Positions 34,608 through 42,717 of a stretch of DNA of 64,000 nt are shown here, one piece after another. The DNA comes from Streptomyces cupreus (lineage in GTDB: Bacteria; Actinomycetota; Actinomycetes; Streptomycetales; Streptomycetaceae): the NCBI RefSeq assembly GCF_014257025.1, contig NZ_JACMSF010000007.1, positions 62,001-126,000 on the forward strand, read 5' to 3'. Both the position numbers and the translations under genes were made by a program. Under the pieces are notes generated by a model. It searched no databases and was not told the DNA's origin. It was given only the letters and a program-made list of their open reading frames with translations. Within the stretch, counting starts at the first letter, position 1. Each line of letters begins with the position of its first letter.

Positions 34608-36071
34608 TCAGCGGGCCGTCCACTCCTGTATGCGGTCGCCCGGCCGGCAGGTCTCCATCGCGGGCGCGCCGCCGTCGCCGTCGGCGGTGAGGCAGTCGTC
34701 GGGGCGGGCGCCGTTGTGGAGCCGGAAGGAGCCCTTGCCGCCGGGCACGGGTACGGCCCACCACTGCTGGGCGGGGATGTCGGCGTACCCGTCGAGGAGT
34801 ACCTCGCCGCTGCCCGTGTCGAGGGTCAGCGCCCGGTCGTGGTCGGTCGTCAGCCGCAGGCGTCCGCCGCCCGCCGGGCTCCACCGCCAGGTCCGTCCGG
34901 CGGCGTGCGGGTCGTCCACGAGCCGGACGCCCTCCGCGCCGGCGGCGAGGACTCCGCCGTCGCCCACGTTGCCGACGGCGCCACGCTCGTCCTCGGCGGT
35001 CGACGGTGACACGGACAGGGAGGGCCGCCCGGCCTCCGAGCGCGAGGTCGCTGGGCCCGGGCGGTCGTCGGGCCAGGGGTACGCCGTCTCCGCCGCCCAC
35101 ACGGAGGCGTCGACGGTTCCGGCACCGCCGTAGGGCCAGCTGAACGTCAGCGTGCCGAGCAGCGTCGCCGCCGTCAGGGCGGCCACGGCAGGTGCCGCCA
35201 GGGAGGCCAGCACCAGCCTCGGGGTCCACTTGACGGCCCCCGAGATACGGCGGATCCGGGGTCCGACGGTTCTGCCGAAACGGCGCCGGATCCAGGCGAA
35301 CACCGAGGGGTTGACCGTCCTGCGCACCTCTTCCGCGGTGCGGCCGGGGGCGGTGAGATAGGCGCCGCGGCGCTTCTTGTGCTTGTCGAGCACCTGGACG
35401 GGCTGGAAGCTCTCCGGGGCGACGCCGGCCGCCCAGCCTCCGCGCACCGTCTGCTCGTAGACGTACTGACTGACGATCACTACGAGCTGCTGGTCGGCGA
35501 ATTCCCGCTGGAGCCACTTCGCCTGCTGGCAGTCGACCAGCCGCTTGGCCTCGACGGCCCCCTCGCCCGCGGTGCCGAGCGCACTGTCGGCGGCGAGGCC
35601 GGTGACGACGGAGAGGCGGACGCGCAGCAGCTTGGCGGGTTCCCGGCCGACGTTCTTCTTGGCGAGGGTGTCCTGGAAGGCCGCGACGAATCTGGAGAGG
35701 ACCAGGCTCATGCGCTTGCTCGGCCACAGGACGAGAAAACCGTCACCGTCCTTCTGGAAGCCCTTCCACTCCAGGCGCAGCACCTCGGGCATCTGTACGA
35801 GCGCCTCTTGGTACGCCCCGTACAGCGCCGCCTGCGCCTCGACCATCTCGGGGCCGAGGAAACTGCTGTAGTCGCCCAGATCGGCTCGAACGAATACCGC
35901 TTCGAAGAGATTCTCGACTGGATCTGATCCGTGTCCGTCACCGGACTCGGAGTCGTAGCCGTGCAAGTGCGTGCGACCTCTCCCGAGGAGGACGAAGTCC
36001 CTGACGTGGTGACAGGAGGTGAATATCACACCCGAACGAAGGGTCGCCACCTGCCTCCGCGCCCGTCTCAC
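34608..36071 (-). CDS. Nucleotide-cyclase-like receptor with ricin-type lectin domain
   Basis: Up to 487 aa; the start is uncertain (GTG 36071, or GTG 36050 after GGAGG). Residues about 55-215 look like a diverged class III cyclase: FVRADLGDYSSF (first metal Asp), KDGDGFLVLW (second Asp), RVRLSVVTGL, EGAVEAKRLVD and VVIVSQYVYEQ. A basic stretch precedes one helix (LVLASLAAPAVAALTAATLL, about 287-306). The outer C-terminal part (about 360-487) has ricin-type QxW features (IPAQQWWAV, LTADGDGG, RIQEWTAR). It is thus a possible membrane receptor cyclase between a Crp-like regulator and a PycTM-like effector. Activity and product unknown. Confidence 0.65.
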   Translation of the reverse strand: MRRARRQVATLRSGVIFTSCHHVRDFVLLGRGRTHLHGYDSESGDGHGSDPVENLFEAVFVRADLGDYSSFLGPEMVEAQAALYGAYQEALVQMPEVLRLEWKGFQKDGDGFLVLWPSKRMSLVLSRFVAAFQDTLAKKNVGREPAKLLRVRLSVVTGLAADSALGTAGEGAVEAKRLVDCQQAKWLQREFADQQLVVIVSQYVYEQTVRGGWAAGVAPESFQPVQVLDKHKKRRGAYLTAPGRTAEEVRRTVNPSVFAWIRRRFGRTVGPRIRRISGAVKWTPRLVLASLAAPAVAALTAATLLGTLTFSWPYGGAGTVDASVWAAETAYPWPDDRPGPATSRSEAGRPSLSVSPSTAEDERGAVGNVGDGGVLAAGAEGVRLVDDPHAAGRTWRWSPAGGGRLRLTTDHDRALTLDTGSGEVLLDGYADIPAQQWWAVPVPGGKGSFRLHNGARPDDCLTADGDGGAPAMETCRPGDRIQEWTAR

Positions 36072-36081
36072 GCCCCGGCGT

Positions 36082-36765
36082 TCACTCCTGTTCGGCCACT
36101 GTCCGAAGCCCCGTCAGATCTGTGACGATGAGGCGCCGGTGATGAGCGTCCACGAGATCACGCAGGTCCCTCAGCGCGCGGTACGCGGTGCTCTCCGAGA
36201 CCCCGATCAGCTCGCCCCACTCCATGTGCTTGAGGTCCATCGGAAGGATTACCTCCCGTCCACGCACCGACTGACCGAAGTCATCGGCCATCTCCACCAG
36301 AACCCGGGCAAGCCGGACGGTGGGGCTCCGTCGATGAAAGTCGACGCGCCGCCGGGTGGCTGCCGCCAGCTTCCGGCTGACGGACTCCTGCAACCGCGAC
36401 AGCACCTCGGGATGCTCCGACTTGACCCGCTCGAAGTCCTCCCACCCGAGCCGAAGCGCGGTGACGGGCTCACTCCCGCAAGCGATGACGGAGGCACTGC
36501 GCGGTGCCCCACTCATCCCGGCGAGCTCCCCGACAAGGTCCCCGGACATACGTACGGCGACGAGGGTCCAGCCCCCGTCGGCGAGGGAAGCGGTGACCTT
36601 GACGTAGGAGGAGAGGAGCACGAAGACATCGGAACCGAAGTCACCTTCGGAGATGAGAAGTGCGCCACGCCCAAAAGAAACCGATTCGGCACGAGCGGCG
36701 AGCGCAAGGCGAGCATCACTGCTCAACCCGCCGAGAAAACTTCCGGGGCGCCACTCTTCGAGCAC
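36082..36765 (-). CDS. Crp/Fnr-family transcription regulator
   Basis: 227 aa, GTG start with AGGGGG 5 bases upstream. Cyclic-nucleotide-binding jelly roll at residues about 10-125 (LLISEGDFGSDVFVLLSSYVKV, SGDLVGELAGMSGAPRSASV, the phosphate-binding cassette type GELA) and a C-terminal helix-turn-helix (MEWGELIGVSESTAYRALRDL). It ends 10 bp before the cyclase-like gene, so the two are co-transcribed. It could sense the nucleotide made by the cyclase-like protein. Confidence 0.88.
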   Translation of the reverse strand: MLEEWRPGSFLGGLSSDARLALAARAESVSFGRGALLISEGDFGSDVFVLLSSYVKVTASLADGGWTLVAVRMSGDLVGELAGMSGAPRSASVIACGSEPVTALRLGWEDFERVKSEHPEVLSRLQESVSRKLAAATRRRVDFHRRSPTVRLARVLVEMADDFGQSVRGREVILPMDLKHMEWGELIGVSESTAYRALRDLRDLVDAHHRRLIVTDLTGLRTVAEQE

Positions 36766-36770
36766 ACCAA

Positions 36771-36850
36771 CCCCCTATAAGGGGCGCGGGGCTGTGTCGA
36801 TTTGCGGCTCCGCCGCGTGGGCGCGACCAGCCACACACCACCCGCAGCCG
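36771..36850 (+). repeat. Dispersed Streptomyces intergenic repeat, copy B
   Basis: Reads AAGGGGCGCGGGGCTGTG, then TTTGCGGCTCCGCCGC, GCGCGACCAGCC and CCCGCAG. Same family as copies A and C. It fills most of the 111-bp gap between the crp-like gene and the upstream conserved gene, both leftward, and so forms the region in which the crp promoter must lie. Confidence 0.8.
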
Positions 36851-36876
36851 CCAACGAGCCCCCACACCCCACCCCC

Positions 36877-38298
36877 TCAGGCCTGAGACCGAGCCTTGAA
36901 CGCAGCCTTCCGCGCTTCCTTGGCGATCCGCTTGTCCGGATGCAACCGCCCCATCGCCTCCAACACCTCCGCCGTGGCGGGATGATCCACCCGCCACACC
37001 GCCGCGAAGAACCCACTGTGCTGCTCGGCTAGCCCGGACACCAGAGCCCGAAGCTCCTCGGAATTACCCTCCGCCGCGAGCTGCGCGGCAACCGTGTCGA
37101 TGGTCAGCCAGAACACCATCGCCTCGGAAGGCGCCGGCACATCCGAGGCCCCCCGCTCGGTCAGCCAGACCCGGGCCAGCCCACCCAGTTCAGGGTCGTC
37201 CAGGACCTCCCGCAACGCGGGCTCCGCCTCGATCCCCACCAGCGACAGCGCCTGCTGACACCGCAGTCGGCGCAACGGCGCCCCGGAGTCCGACCCCCGA
37301 GCCGCCGCCAGCAACTCCCGTGCCGCGGGCAGCACTTCACGCCGGGTCAGCCACTGCTCGGTCTCGGCCTGCGCGGCACCTGGCGGGAAGACGGCCGTAC
37401 CGTCGAGCAGCGCATCGGCGCCCTTGTCCGCGAGGTCACCCACGGCCGGTGCCGCGAACCCCGCCTCCAGCAGCCGCGCCCGCAGGCCGTACAGCCCGAG
37501 CGGGGTCAGGCGCACCATGCCATAGCGCGACACGTCCGTCTCGTCGACCGGCGCGGACGGCTCCTCCTCGGTGTCCGCCATGAGCGCCTCGTCGACCGGC
37601 TGGTACTCCACGAGCCCGACCGGCTCCAGCATCCGGAACTGGTCGTCGAGACGCATCATCGCGTCGGACACCTGCTCCAGTACGTCGTTGGTCGGCTCCC
37701 CCATGTCGCTGGGCACGATCATCGACGCGGCCAGTGCGGGCAGTGGCACCGGGGCCTCGCGGGGCGTGTCCTCGCCGACGGTCAGCAGGTACAGGTTCCC
37801 GAGCACGCCGTCAAGGAACTCCGCCTCGGCCTCGGGGTCCCAGTCCAGCTGGGAGAGATCGACCTCGCCGCCCTCGTCCAGGGCGTCGACCAGGTCGTCG
37901 AGGTCCGGGACCCCGGCGTCCGCGAGCACCGTCTCCAGCGCGGCCTGCCACACCGCGAGTACGTCGTGCGGGGTGCCGCCGGTGAGCAGCGCCAGGTCCT
38001 CGCCGGCCGCGACGGTGCCCTCCTCCTCGTCGACGATCTCGATGAGCCCGGCGTCGAGAGCAACGCGCCAGGCCTCGCTCGCTTGGGCGGCGGCGTCGTC
38101 GCCGGTCAGGCCGAGGGCCTCGGCGGCCGCGGGGAGCTGTTCCTCGGCGAGCCCGCCGCCGGCGTCGACACGGGTGTCGGGGCCGGCCCAGCGCGCGAGC
38201 CGGGCGGCCCGGGAGAGCAGGGGCGTGGACAGCGCGTCCCGCGCCAGCTCCGCTTCGGGATGCAGCCGCACGGGCGGCAGGGGGGAGCTGTCTGACAT
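36877..38298 (-). CDS. Conserved actinobacterial protein, function unknown
   Basis: 473 aa, soluble, strongly acidic in the first half (LDEGGEVDLSQLDWDPEAEAEFLDG) and alanine/leucine-rich with repeated helices resembling HEAT-type repeats in the last 150 residues (RRLRCQQALSLVGIEAEPAL, LEAMGRLHPDKRIAKEARKAAF). The middle MVRLTPLGLYGLRARLLEAG looks like a winged-helix segment. GGAGAA lies about 9 bases before the ATG. I recall homologues as hypothetical proteins only. Confidence 0.82.
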   Translation of the reverse strand: MSDSSPLPPVRLHPEAELARDALSTPLLSRAARLARWAGPDTRVDAGGGLAEEQLPAAAEALGLTGDDAAAQASEAWRVALDAGLIEIVDEEEGTVAAGEDLALLTGGTPHDVLAVWQAALETVLADAGVPDLDDLVDALDEGGEVDLSQLDWDPEAEAEFLDGVLGNLYLLTVGEDTPREAPVPLPALAASMIVPSDMGEPTNDVLEQVSDAMMRLDDQFRMLEPVGLVEYQPVDEALMADTEEEPSAPVDETDVSRYGMVRLTPLGLYGLRARLLEAGFAAPAVGDLADKGADALLDGTAVFPPGAAQAETEQWLTRREVLPAARELLAAARGSDSGAPLRRLRCQQALSLVGIEAEPALREVLDDPELGGLARVWLTERGASDVPAPSEAMVFWLTIDTVAAQLAAEGNSEELRALVSGLAEQHSGFFAAVWRVDHPATAEVLEAMGRLHPDKRIAKEARKAAFKARSQA

Positions 38299-38408
38299 CG
38301 GCTGGTTCTCCTAGGACGCGTCGTACCACTCAGCCGCTCAGCCTAGACGGATTTGGCCCCATGCCGCCCGGTTCATCTACCCGTTGACCGGTGTACATGG
38401 CTGAAACC

Positions 38409-38488
38409 TTGACAACTGGCCTGACCAGGCAGGAGATTACGCGCGTAGAAATTCATAGGACACCTGTTCACCGAATCTCTACGCGCGT
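38409..38488 (+). promoter_or_regulatory. Promoter and paired palindromes before the nuclease gene
   Basis: TTGACA at 38409-38414 is a perfect -35; the best -10 (GAGATT, 38433-38438, 18-bp spacing) is poor. Immediately downstream the 11-bp arms ACGCGCGTAGA (38439-38449) and TCTACGCGCGT (38478-38488) form an inverted repeat. Each arm contains the palindrome TACGCGCGTA (second copy 9 of 10), centres 42 bp or four helical turns apart, which suits a two-site operator. Confidence 0.45.
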
Positions 38489-38589
38489 CGCACCGCCCCA
38501 CCGGTCGCGGCTCCCACCGTTCGACGCACCACCTGCACCGAAGCACCACCCTCGTCCCGGCGCCCACGCACGTCCCCGGAGGGATCCCG

Positions 38590-40419
38590 TTGCCGAGCAA
38601 GTCGTCCGCGCGCCTCGCCGCGCTCACCGTCGCCGCTGTCTGTTCCGCGGCGTCCACTGTCGTCCTCACCTCGCCCGCGCACGCCGACTCGGTGCGCATC
38701 CATGACATCCAGGGCAGCACCCGCATATCCCCGTACGCCGGCAAGCAGGTCACGGATGTGACCGGCATCGTCACCGGCGTGCGCACCTACGGTTCGTCCC
38801 GCGGCTTCTGGATCCAGGACCCGAACGCGGACGCCGACCCGGCCACCAGTGAGGGCGTCTTCGTCTTCACCAGCGCCACGCCCAAGGGCGTGGCCGTAGG
38901 CGACCTGGTGACGGTCTCCGGCACGGTCTCGGAGTACGTGCCCGGCGGCACCTCCTCCGGCAACCAGGCGCTGACCGAGATCACCAAGCCGACGATCACC
39001 GTCGTCTCCAGCGGCAACGCCGTTCCGGCCGCCACGGTCATCGACGCCAAGTCGGTGCCGAGCGCCTATGCCCCGGCGGGGGACAGCGCCGCGAACAACT
39101 CGATCAACGGTCTGCCCCTCCAGCCGTCGAAGTACGCCCTGGACCTGTACGAGTCCCTGGAGGGCATGAACGTCCAGGTCTCCGACACCCGGGTGGTCGG
39201 CGCCACCGACCCGTACACCGAGCTGTGGGTCACGGTGAAGCCGTGGGAGAACCGCAACTGGCGCGGCGGCACGGTGTACGGCTCCTACGAGTCGCAGAAC
39301 ACCGGACGCCTCCAGATCCAGTCGCTCGGCGCGGTCGCCGCCTTCCCGAAGGCGAACGTCGGTGACACCCTCACCGGCGCCACCGCGGGCCCGCTGGACT
39401 ACAACCAGTTCGGCGGCTACACCCTGGTCGCGAACCAGCTCGGCACCTTGGAGAGCGCCGAGCTGAAGCGGGAGACCACCGAGAAGCAGAAGAACGGCGA
39501 GCTGGCGGTCGCGACGTACAACGTCGAGAACCTCGACCCGTCCGACGCCACCTTCGAGGAGCACGCCTCCGCGATCGTGAACAACCTCAAGGCGCCCGAC
39601 ATCGTGTCCCTGGAGGAGATCCAGGACAACACGGGAGCGAAGAACGACGGCACGGTCGCCGCCGACCAGACGATGCAGAGGCTGATCGACGCGATCGTCG
39701 CCGCGGGCGGCCCGACGTACGACTGGCGCTCCATCGACCCGGCCGACAAGGCCGACGGCGGCGAGCCGGGCGGCAACATCCGCCAGGTGTTCCTGTTCAA
39801 CCCCGAGCGGGTCTCCTTCACGGACCGCGCGGGCGGCGACGCCACGACGGCCGCCCAGGTCACCGAGGAGGACGGCAAGGCCGCGCTGACGGTCTCCCCG
39901 GGCCGTATCGACCCGGCGAACACGGCGTTCGCCAACAGCCGCAAGCCGCTGGTCGGTGAGTTCGTCTTCCGAGGCCGCACGGTCTTCGTGATCGCCAACC
40001 ACTTCAACTCCAAGGGCGGCGACCAGAGTCTGACCTCGCAGTACCAGCCGGTCTCGCGCAGCTCGGAGATCCAGCGGCACCAGCAGGCGACCCTGGTGAA
40101 CGCCTTCGTCAAGGACATCCTCGACACCCAGAAGAACGCGGACGTCGTCACGCTCGGCGACATCAACGACTTCGAGTTCTCCGAGACCACCAAGATCCTG
40201 GAGAGCGACGGCGCCCTGTGGTCGGCGATCAAGTCGCTGCCGCGCAGCGAGCGTTACTCGTACGTCTACCAGGGCAACAGCCAGGTCCTGGACCAGATCC
40301 TGGTCAGCCCGTCGATCCGGCGCGGCTGTGGCTTCGAGTACGACAGCGTGCACATCAACGCGGAGTTCAACGACCAGATCAGCGACCACGACCCGCAGGT
40401 CCTGCGCTTCAAGCCGTAA
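38590..40419 (+). CDS. Secreted endonuclease/exonuclease/phosphatase (ExeM/NucH-like)
   Basis: 609 aa from a TTG start with GGAGGG 6 bases upstream. Sec signal peptide: basic PSKSSARLAALTV, hydrophobic core, cleavage after TSPAHA. Residues about 30-250 form the OB-fold-like nuclease-associated domain (VTGIVTGVRTYGSSRGFWIQD) and about 300-608 the EEP fold with VATYNVENLD, SLEEIQDN, IANHFNSKGG, GDINDFEF and QISDHDPQVLRF, which hold the metal and catalytic residues. Likely an extracellular DNase used to scavenge phosphate and nucleosides. Confidence 0.93.
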   Translation: MPSKSSARLAALTVAAVCSAASTVVLTSPAHADSVRIHDIQGSTRISPYAGKQVTDVTGIVTGVRTYGSSRGFWIQDPNADADPATSEGVFVFTSATPKGVAVGDLVTVSGTVSEYVPGGTSSGNQALTEITKPTITVVSSGNAVPAATVIDAKSVPSAYAPAGDSAANNSINGLPLQPSKYALDLYESLEGMNVQVSDTRVVGATDPYTELWVTVKPWENRNWRGGTVYGSYESQNTGRLQIQSLGAVAAFPKANVGDTLTGATAGPLDYNQFGGYTLVANQLGTLESAELKRETTEKQKNGELAVATYNVENLDPSDATFEEHASAIVNNLKAPDIVSLEEIQDNTGAKNDGTVAADQTMQRLIDAIVAAGGPTYDWRSIDPADKADGGEPGGNIRQVFLFNPERVSFTDRAGGDATTAAQVTEEDGKAALTVSPGRIDPANTAFANSRKPLVGEFVFRGRTVFVIANHFNSKGGDQSLTSQYQPVSRSSEIQRHQQATLVNAFVKDILDTQKNADVVTLGDINDFEFSETTKILESDGALWSAIKSLPRSERYSYVYQGNSQVLDQILVSPSIRRGCGFEYDSVHINAEFNDQISDHDPQVLRFKP

Positions 40420-40430
40420 CTCCCGTTCGG

Positions 40431-41165
40431 TCAGGGCTGGTTGAACACCTTGTTCAGCCAGCCCTGCCATTCGGTCTCGCACTCCTTGATCTCCGTGCCC
40501 GAGGTGAAGTCGTGCAGGGAGATGCCGACCGGGTAGCCCCAGTGGTTGCGCCCGAAGATCCGGGTCAGGCCCCGGTCCGTGCGCAGCCCGATGAAGTACG
40601 GGTTGCGGAAGTCGACCACGGCGTCGAACTCGTCGGGCCCGTGCACCCTCAGCTCTGTGCCGGCGACCACGTCCGGGCCGACGCCGAGCGCCCGTCCTAC
40701 GACTTCGAGGGCGTCGGCGGCCTTGGAGGCCTCGGGCCCGTCGAAGGTCGCGAAGGCGGCCGGGCGGGGCGCGAAGTGGGTGAGGTACTCGCGCAGGGTG
40801 TGCAGATAGAAGTCGGTGTGCTTGGCGGCGCCGTCGTACTGGTTGTCCCAGTCGTCGACGAAGATCCCGCTGTGCACGTACCGCACCCAGGCCCCCCTGC
40901 CCTCGTCACGCGGCTCGATGGTGTAGTCGAGCTGGTTGACGGTCTGCTCGGAGATGCCCTCGACGTCCTCGACGCGGTTCGAGTAGCGGTGCGGCGGGTC
41001 CCAGGCGGTGACCGTGGACCCGAAGGGCCCCTGGCCGCCGACCCGGGGCTCCGGCGGCTCCATGGGCCACAGATACCCCCCGGTTCCGGTGGTGACCGCC
41101 TCCCAGACCTCCTGCGGAGTGGCGTCGACCTCGAACTCCCGGGCGATCTCGAATTCCTTGGACAT
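40431..41165 (-). CDS. SRPBCC/AHSA1-domain protein
   Basis: 244 aa. The START-like fold begins IAREFEVDATPQEVWEAVTTGTG and contains WDPPHRYSNRV and VRYVHSGIF. A second, weaker SRPBCC-like half follows residue 140 (TELRVHGPDEFDAVVDFRNP). Such proteins bind hydrophobic ligands or act as Aha1-like regulators. It is encoded 14 bp after an HTH regulator on the same strand, a common toxin-like or stress-related pairing in actinomycetes; ligand unknown. Convergent with the nuclease gene. Confidence 0.87.
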   Translation of the reverse strand: MSKEFEIAREFEVDATPQEVWEAVTTGTGGYLWPMEPPEPRVGGQGPFGSTVTAWDPPHRYSNRVEDVEGISEQTVNQLDYTIEPRDEGRGAWVRYVHSGIFVDDWDNQYDGAAKHTDFYLHTLREYLTHFAPRPAAFATFDGPEASKAADALEVVGRALGVGPDVVAGTELRVHGPDEFDAVVDFRNPYFIGLRTDRGLTRIFGRNHWGYPVGISLHDFTSGTEIKECETEWQGWLNKVFNQP

Positions 41166-41179
41166 GGTGGGCTCCTGAA

Positions 41180-41782
41180 CTATTCCGAAATCTCTGGCTC
41201 TGTCTTCAGCGTGGGGTGTACGGCCACGACGATCCGGTGGTCACGGCCGCCCTCGGCGTCCGGGGCGTCGTACTTGCGGATCAGGCCGGTGACACCCGCC
41301 GTCAACTCCTGGATGAACGCGGCCCGTTCGGCCGCCGAGGCGAAGCGCACCTCGCCGTCCAGCGCATAGGTCGCCAGCCGCTTGCGGGCCTTGGTCGCGC
41401 CGGTGACCAGCGAGCCGACGTCCCGCACCAGCCGGGCGCCGAGCGCCAGCAGCCAGCGCGCGGAGAGCTGGTCCCGGAAGCGCTCCGGGTCCGGCTGCAC
41501 GGCGGCGAGGGCGAGCGGCGAGATGACGTACGACGCGGCGGTCGCCCGCATCAGCCGCTCGGTGACATTGCCCTTGCGGCGCTCCCCGGCCAGTTCGACC
41601 AGGCCGTGCCGCTCCAGCGCCTTCAGGTGGTAGTTCACCTTCTGCCGGGGCAGCCCGACCTTGCCGGCCAGCATGGCGGCCGACGCGGGCCCGGCCGCCA
41701 GCTCGGCGAGCAGCCGGGCCCTTATGGGGTCCAGGGAGACGGCCGCCGCCTCGGGGTCCTCGATCACGGTCACGTCCAACAT
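41180..41782 (-). CDS. ArsR-type winged-helix regulator
   Basis: 200 aa. N-terminal helix-turn-helix LDPIRARLLAELAAGPASAAM, KVGLPRQKVNYHLKALERHGL and a wing with GERRKGNVTERLMRA. The C-terminal 100 residues are a helical effector part (ALGARLVRDVGSLVTGATKARK). It is first in a two-gene operon with the SRPBCC protein and presumably controls it. Confidence 0.87.
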   Translation of the reverse strand: MLDVTVIEDPEAAAVSLDPIRARLLAELAAGPASAAMLAGKVGLPRQKVNYHLKALERHGLVELAGERRKGNVTERLMRATAASYVISPLALAAVQPDPERFRDQLSARWLLALGARLVRDVGSLVTGATKARKRLATYALDGEVRFASAAERAAFIQELTAGVTGLIRKYDAPDAEGGRDHRIVVAVHPTLKTEPEISE

Positions 41783-41870
41783 GAGTCCACGGTCTCACCG
41801 AAAACTTTTTTTGTCCAGGCGGATGGAATTGTCGGCGGGCCCGGGTCGGGGAGGGTCGGGCGAGGTCGGG

Positions 41871-42551
41871 TCAGGGCACGAGCCCGAGCGCGTGCCGGTA
41901 CCGGTTGCCCGTGAAGCCCTTCACACCCGGATACGTCCGCACCCGCTCCCACTGGGGCGACTCGGGCCCGCCGATGGCCTCGTCATAGGCCTGGTCGCTC
42001 TCCCACTCGGCGTAGTTCAGGACATGCGTGCCGTCGGTGCTGAGGTGGAAGTGCGCGCTGATCAGACCTCGGTCGGCGTCCGGTCCGGCGAGGGCGGACA
42101 GGACGAGGTCCACCCAGTCGGCCCGCTTCTCGGCAGCGTCCGGTTCGAAGTCGATCCGCACGGTCACGATCAGACCCGGCACCCGGGTGTCACCGGCGGC
42201 GCGGGCATGGCTGCGGTAGAGCCGGTACCGGTCCAGACGCACCCGCTCGATGCCGGGCACGGCGGTGTCGATCTCGTCGTTGCGCTCCTGGCGGAGGGTC
42301 TTGAAGTAGGCCTCGTAGCCCTGCTCGTTGCGCCACTGCGAGTAGTGCATCAGGGTGCTGCCGTCGTGGCCGGCGTAGACGTGATACCCGAGCAGCGCGG
42401 CACTGCCCCAGGGACGGCCCTCCCAGGTACGGGCGATGGCCTCGACGGTCTGCGCCTGACGCTCGGGACTGCCCACACGCCAGGTACTGAAGAAGGGCGC
42501 CCCGATCCCGGGGCGGGTCGGGTCGGGGTGGGCGTCGGTACGGCGGGTCAT
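41871..42551 (-). CDS. Antibiotic biosynthesis monooxygenase (ABM) protein, SoxR target
   Basis: 226 aa from ATG 42551 (GGAGG 7 bases upstream). Two ABM ferredoxin-like halves: FFSTWRVGSPERQAQTVEAI with LGYHVYAGHDGSTLMHYSQW, and LIVTVRIDFEPDAAEKRADW with AHFHLSTDGTHVLNYAEW. Such small cofactor-free oxygenases act on quinones or polyketide anthrones. A SoxR box upstream fits the established S. coelicolor SoxR regulon, which includes ABM proteins (SCO1909 and SCO7008 as I recall). Induction by redox-cycling antibiotics is expected. Confidence 0.88.
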   Translation of the reverse strand: MTRRTDAHPDPTRPGIGAPFFSTWRVGSPERQAQTVEAIARTWEGRPWGSAALLGYHVYAGHDGSTLMHYSQWRNEQGYEAYFKTLRQERNDEIDTAVPGIERVRLDRYRLYRSHARAAGDTRVPGLIVTVRIDFEPDAAEKRADWVDLVLSALAGPDADRGLISAHFHLSTDGTHVLNYAEWESDQAYDEAIGGPESPQWERVRTYPGVKGFTGNRYRHALGLVP

Positions 42552-42596
42552 GGCAGGCCTCCAGTACGTCGATGATCGGTACGGAGACCACCCTCC

Positions 42597-42618
42597 GACC
42601 TCAACCTCGCTTGAGGTC
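42597..42618 (-). promoter_or_regulatory. SoxR box
   Basis: GACCTCAA-N6-TTGAGGTC, a perfect 8-bp inverted repeat; the core CCTCAA-N6-TTGAGG has exactly the 18-bp spacing of SoxR sites. It lies 46 bp before the ABM start and just inside a TTGACC -35 box (42620-42615), the usual MerR-family layout between -35 and -10. Confidence 0.82.
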
Positions 42619-42717
42619 AAGTGCGGTCTCTACGGGGGCTGTTGGGATGGAGGCTGTTGCATGCCGAGTACTGCCATGGGTGCAGGGCGGCGGACAAGCC
42701 TGCCACCGGCTGTGACA

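Noticed and set aside
36014..36036. Strong plus-strand Shine-Dalgarno AGGAGGTGA
   Set aside because: No start codon follows at a usable distance and the region is better explained by the leftward cyclase-like gene.
38370..38394. PHO box before the secreted nuclease gene
   Set aside because: GTTCATC and GTTGACC are 12 bp rather than 11 bp apart and match poorly; too weak to list as a site.
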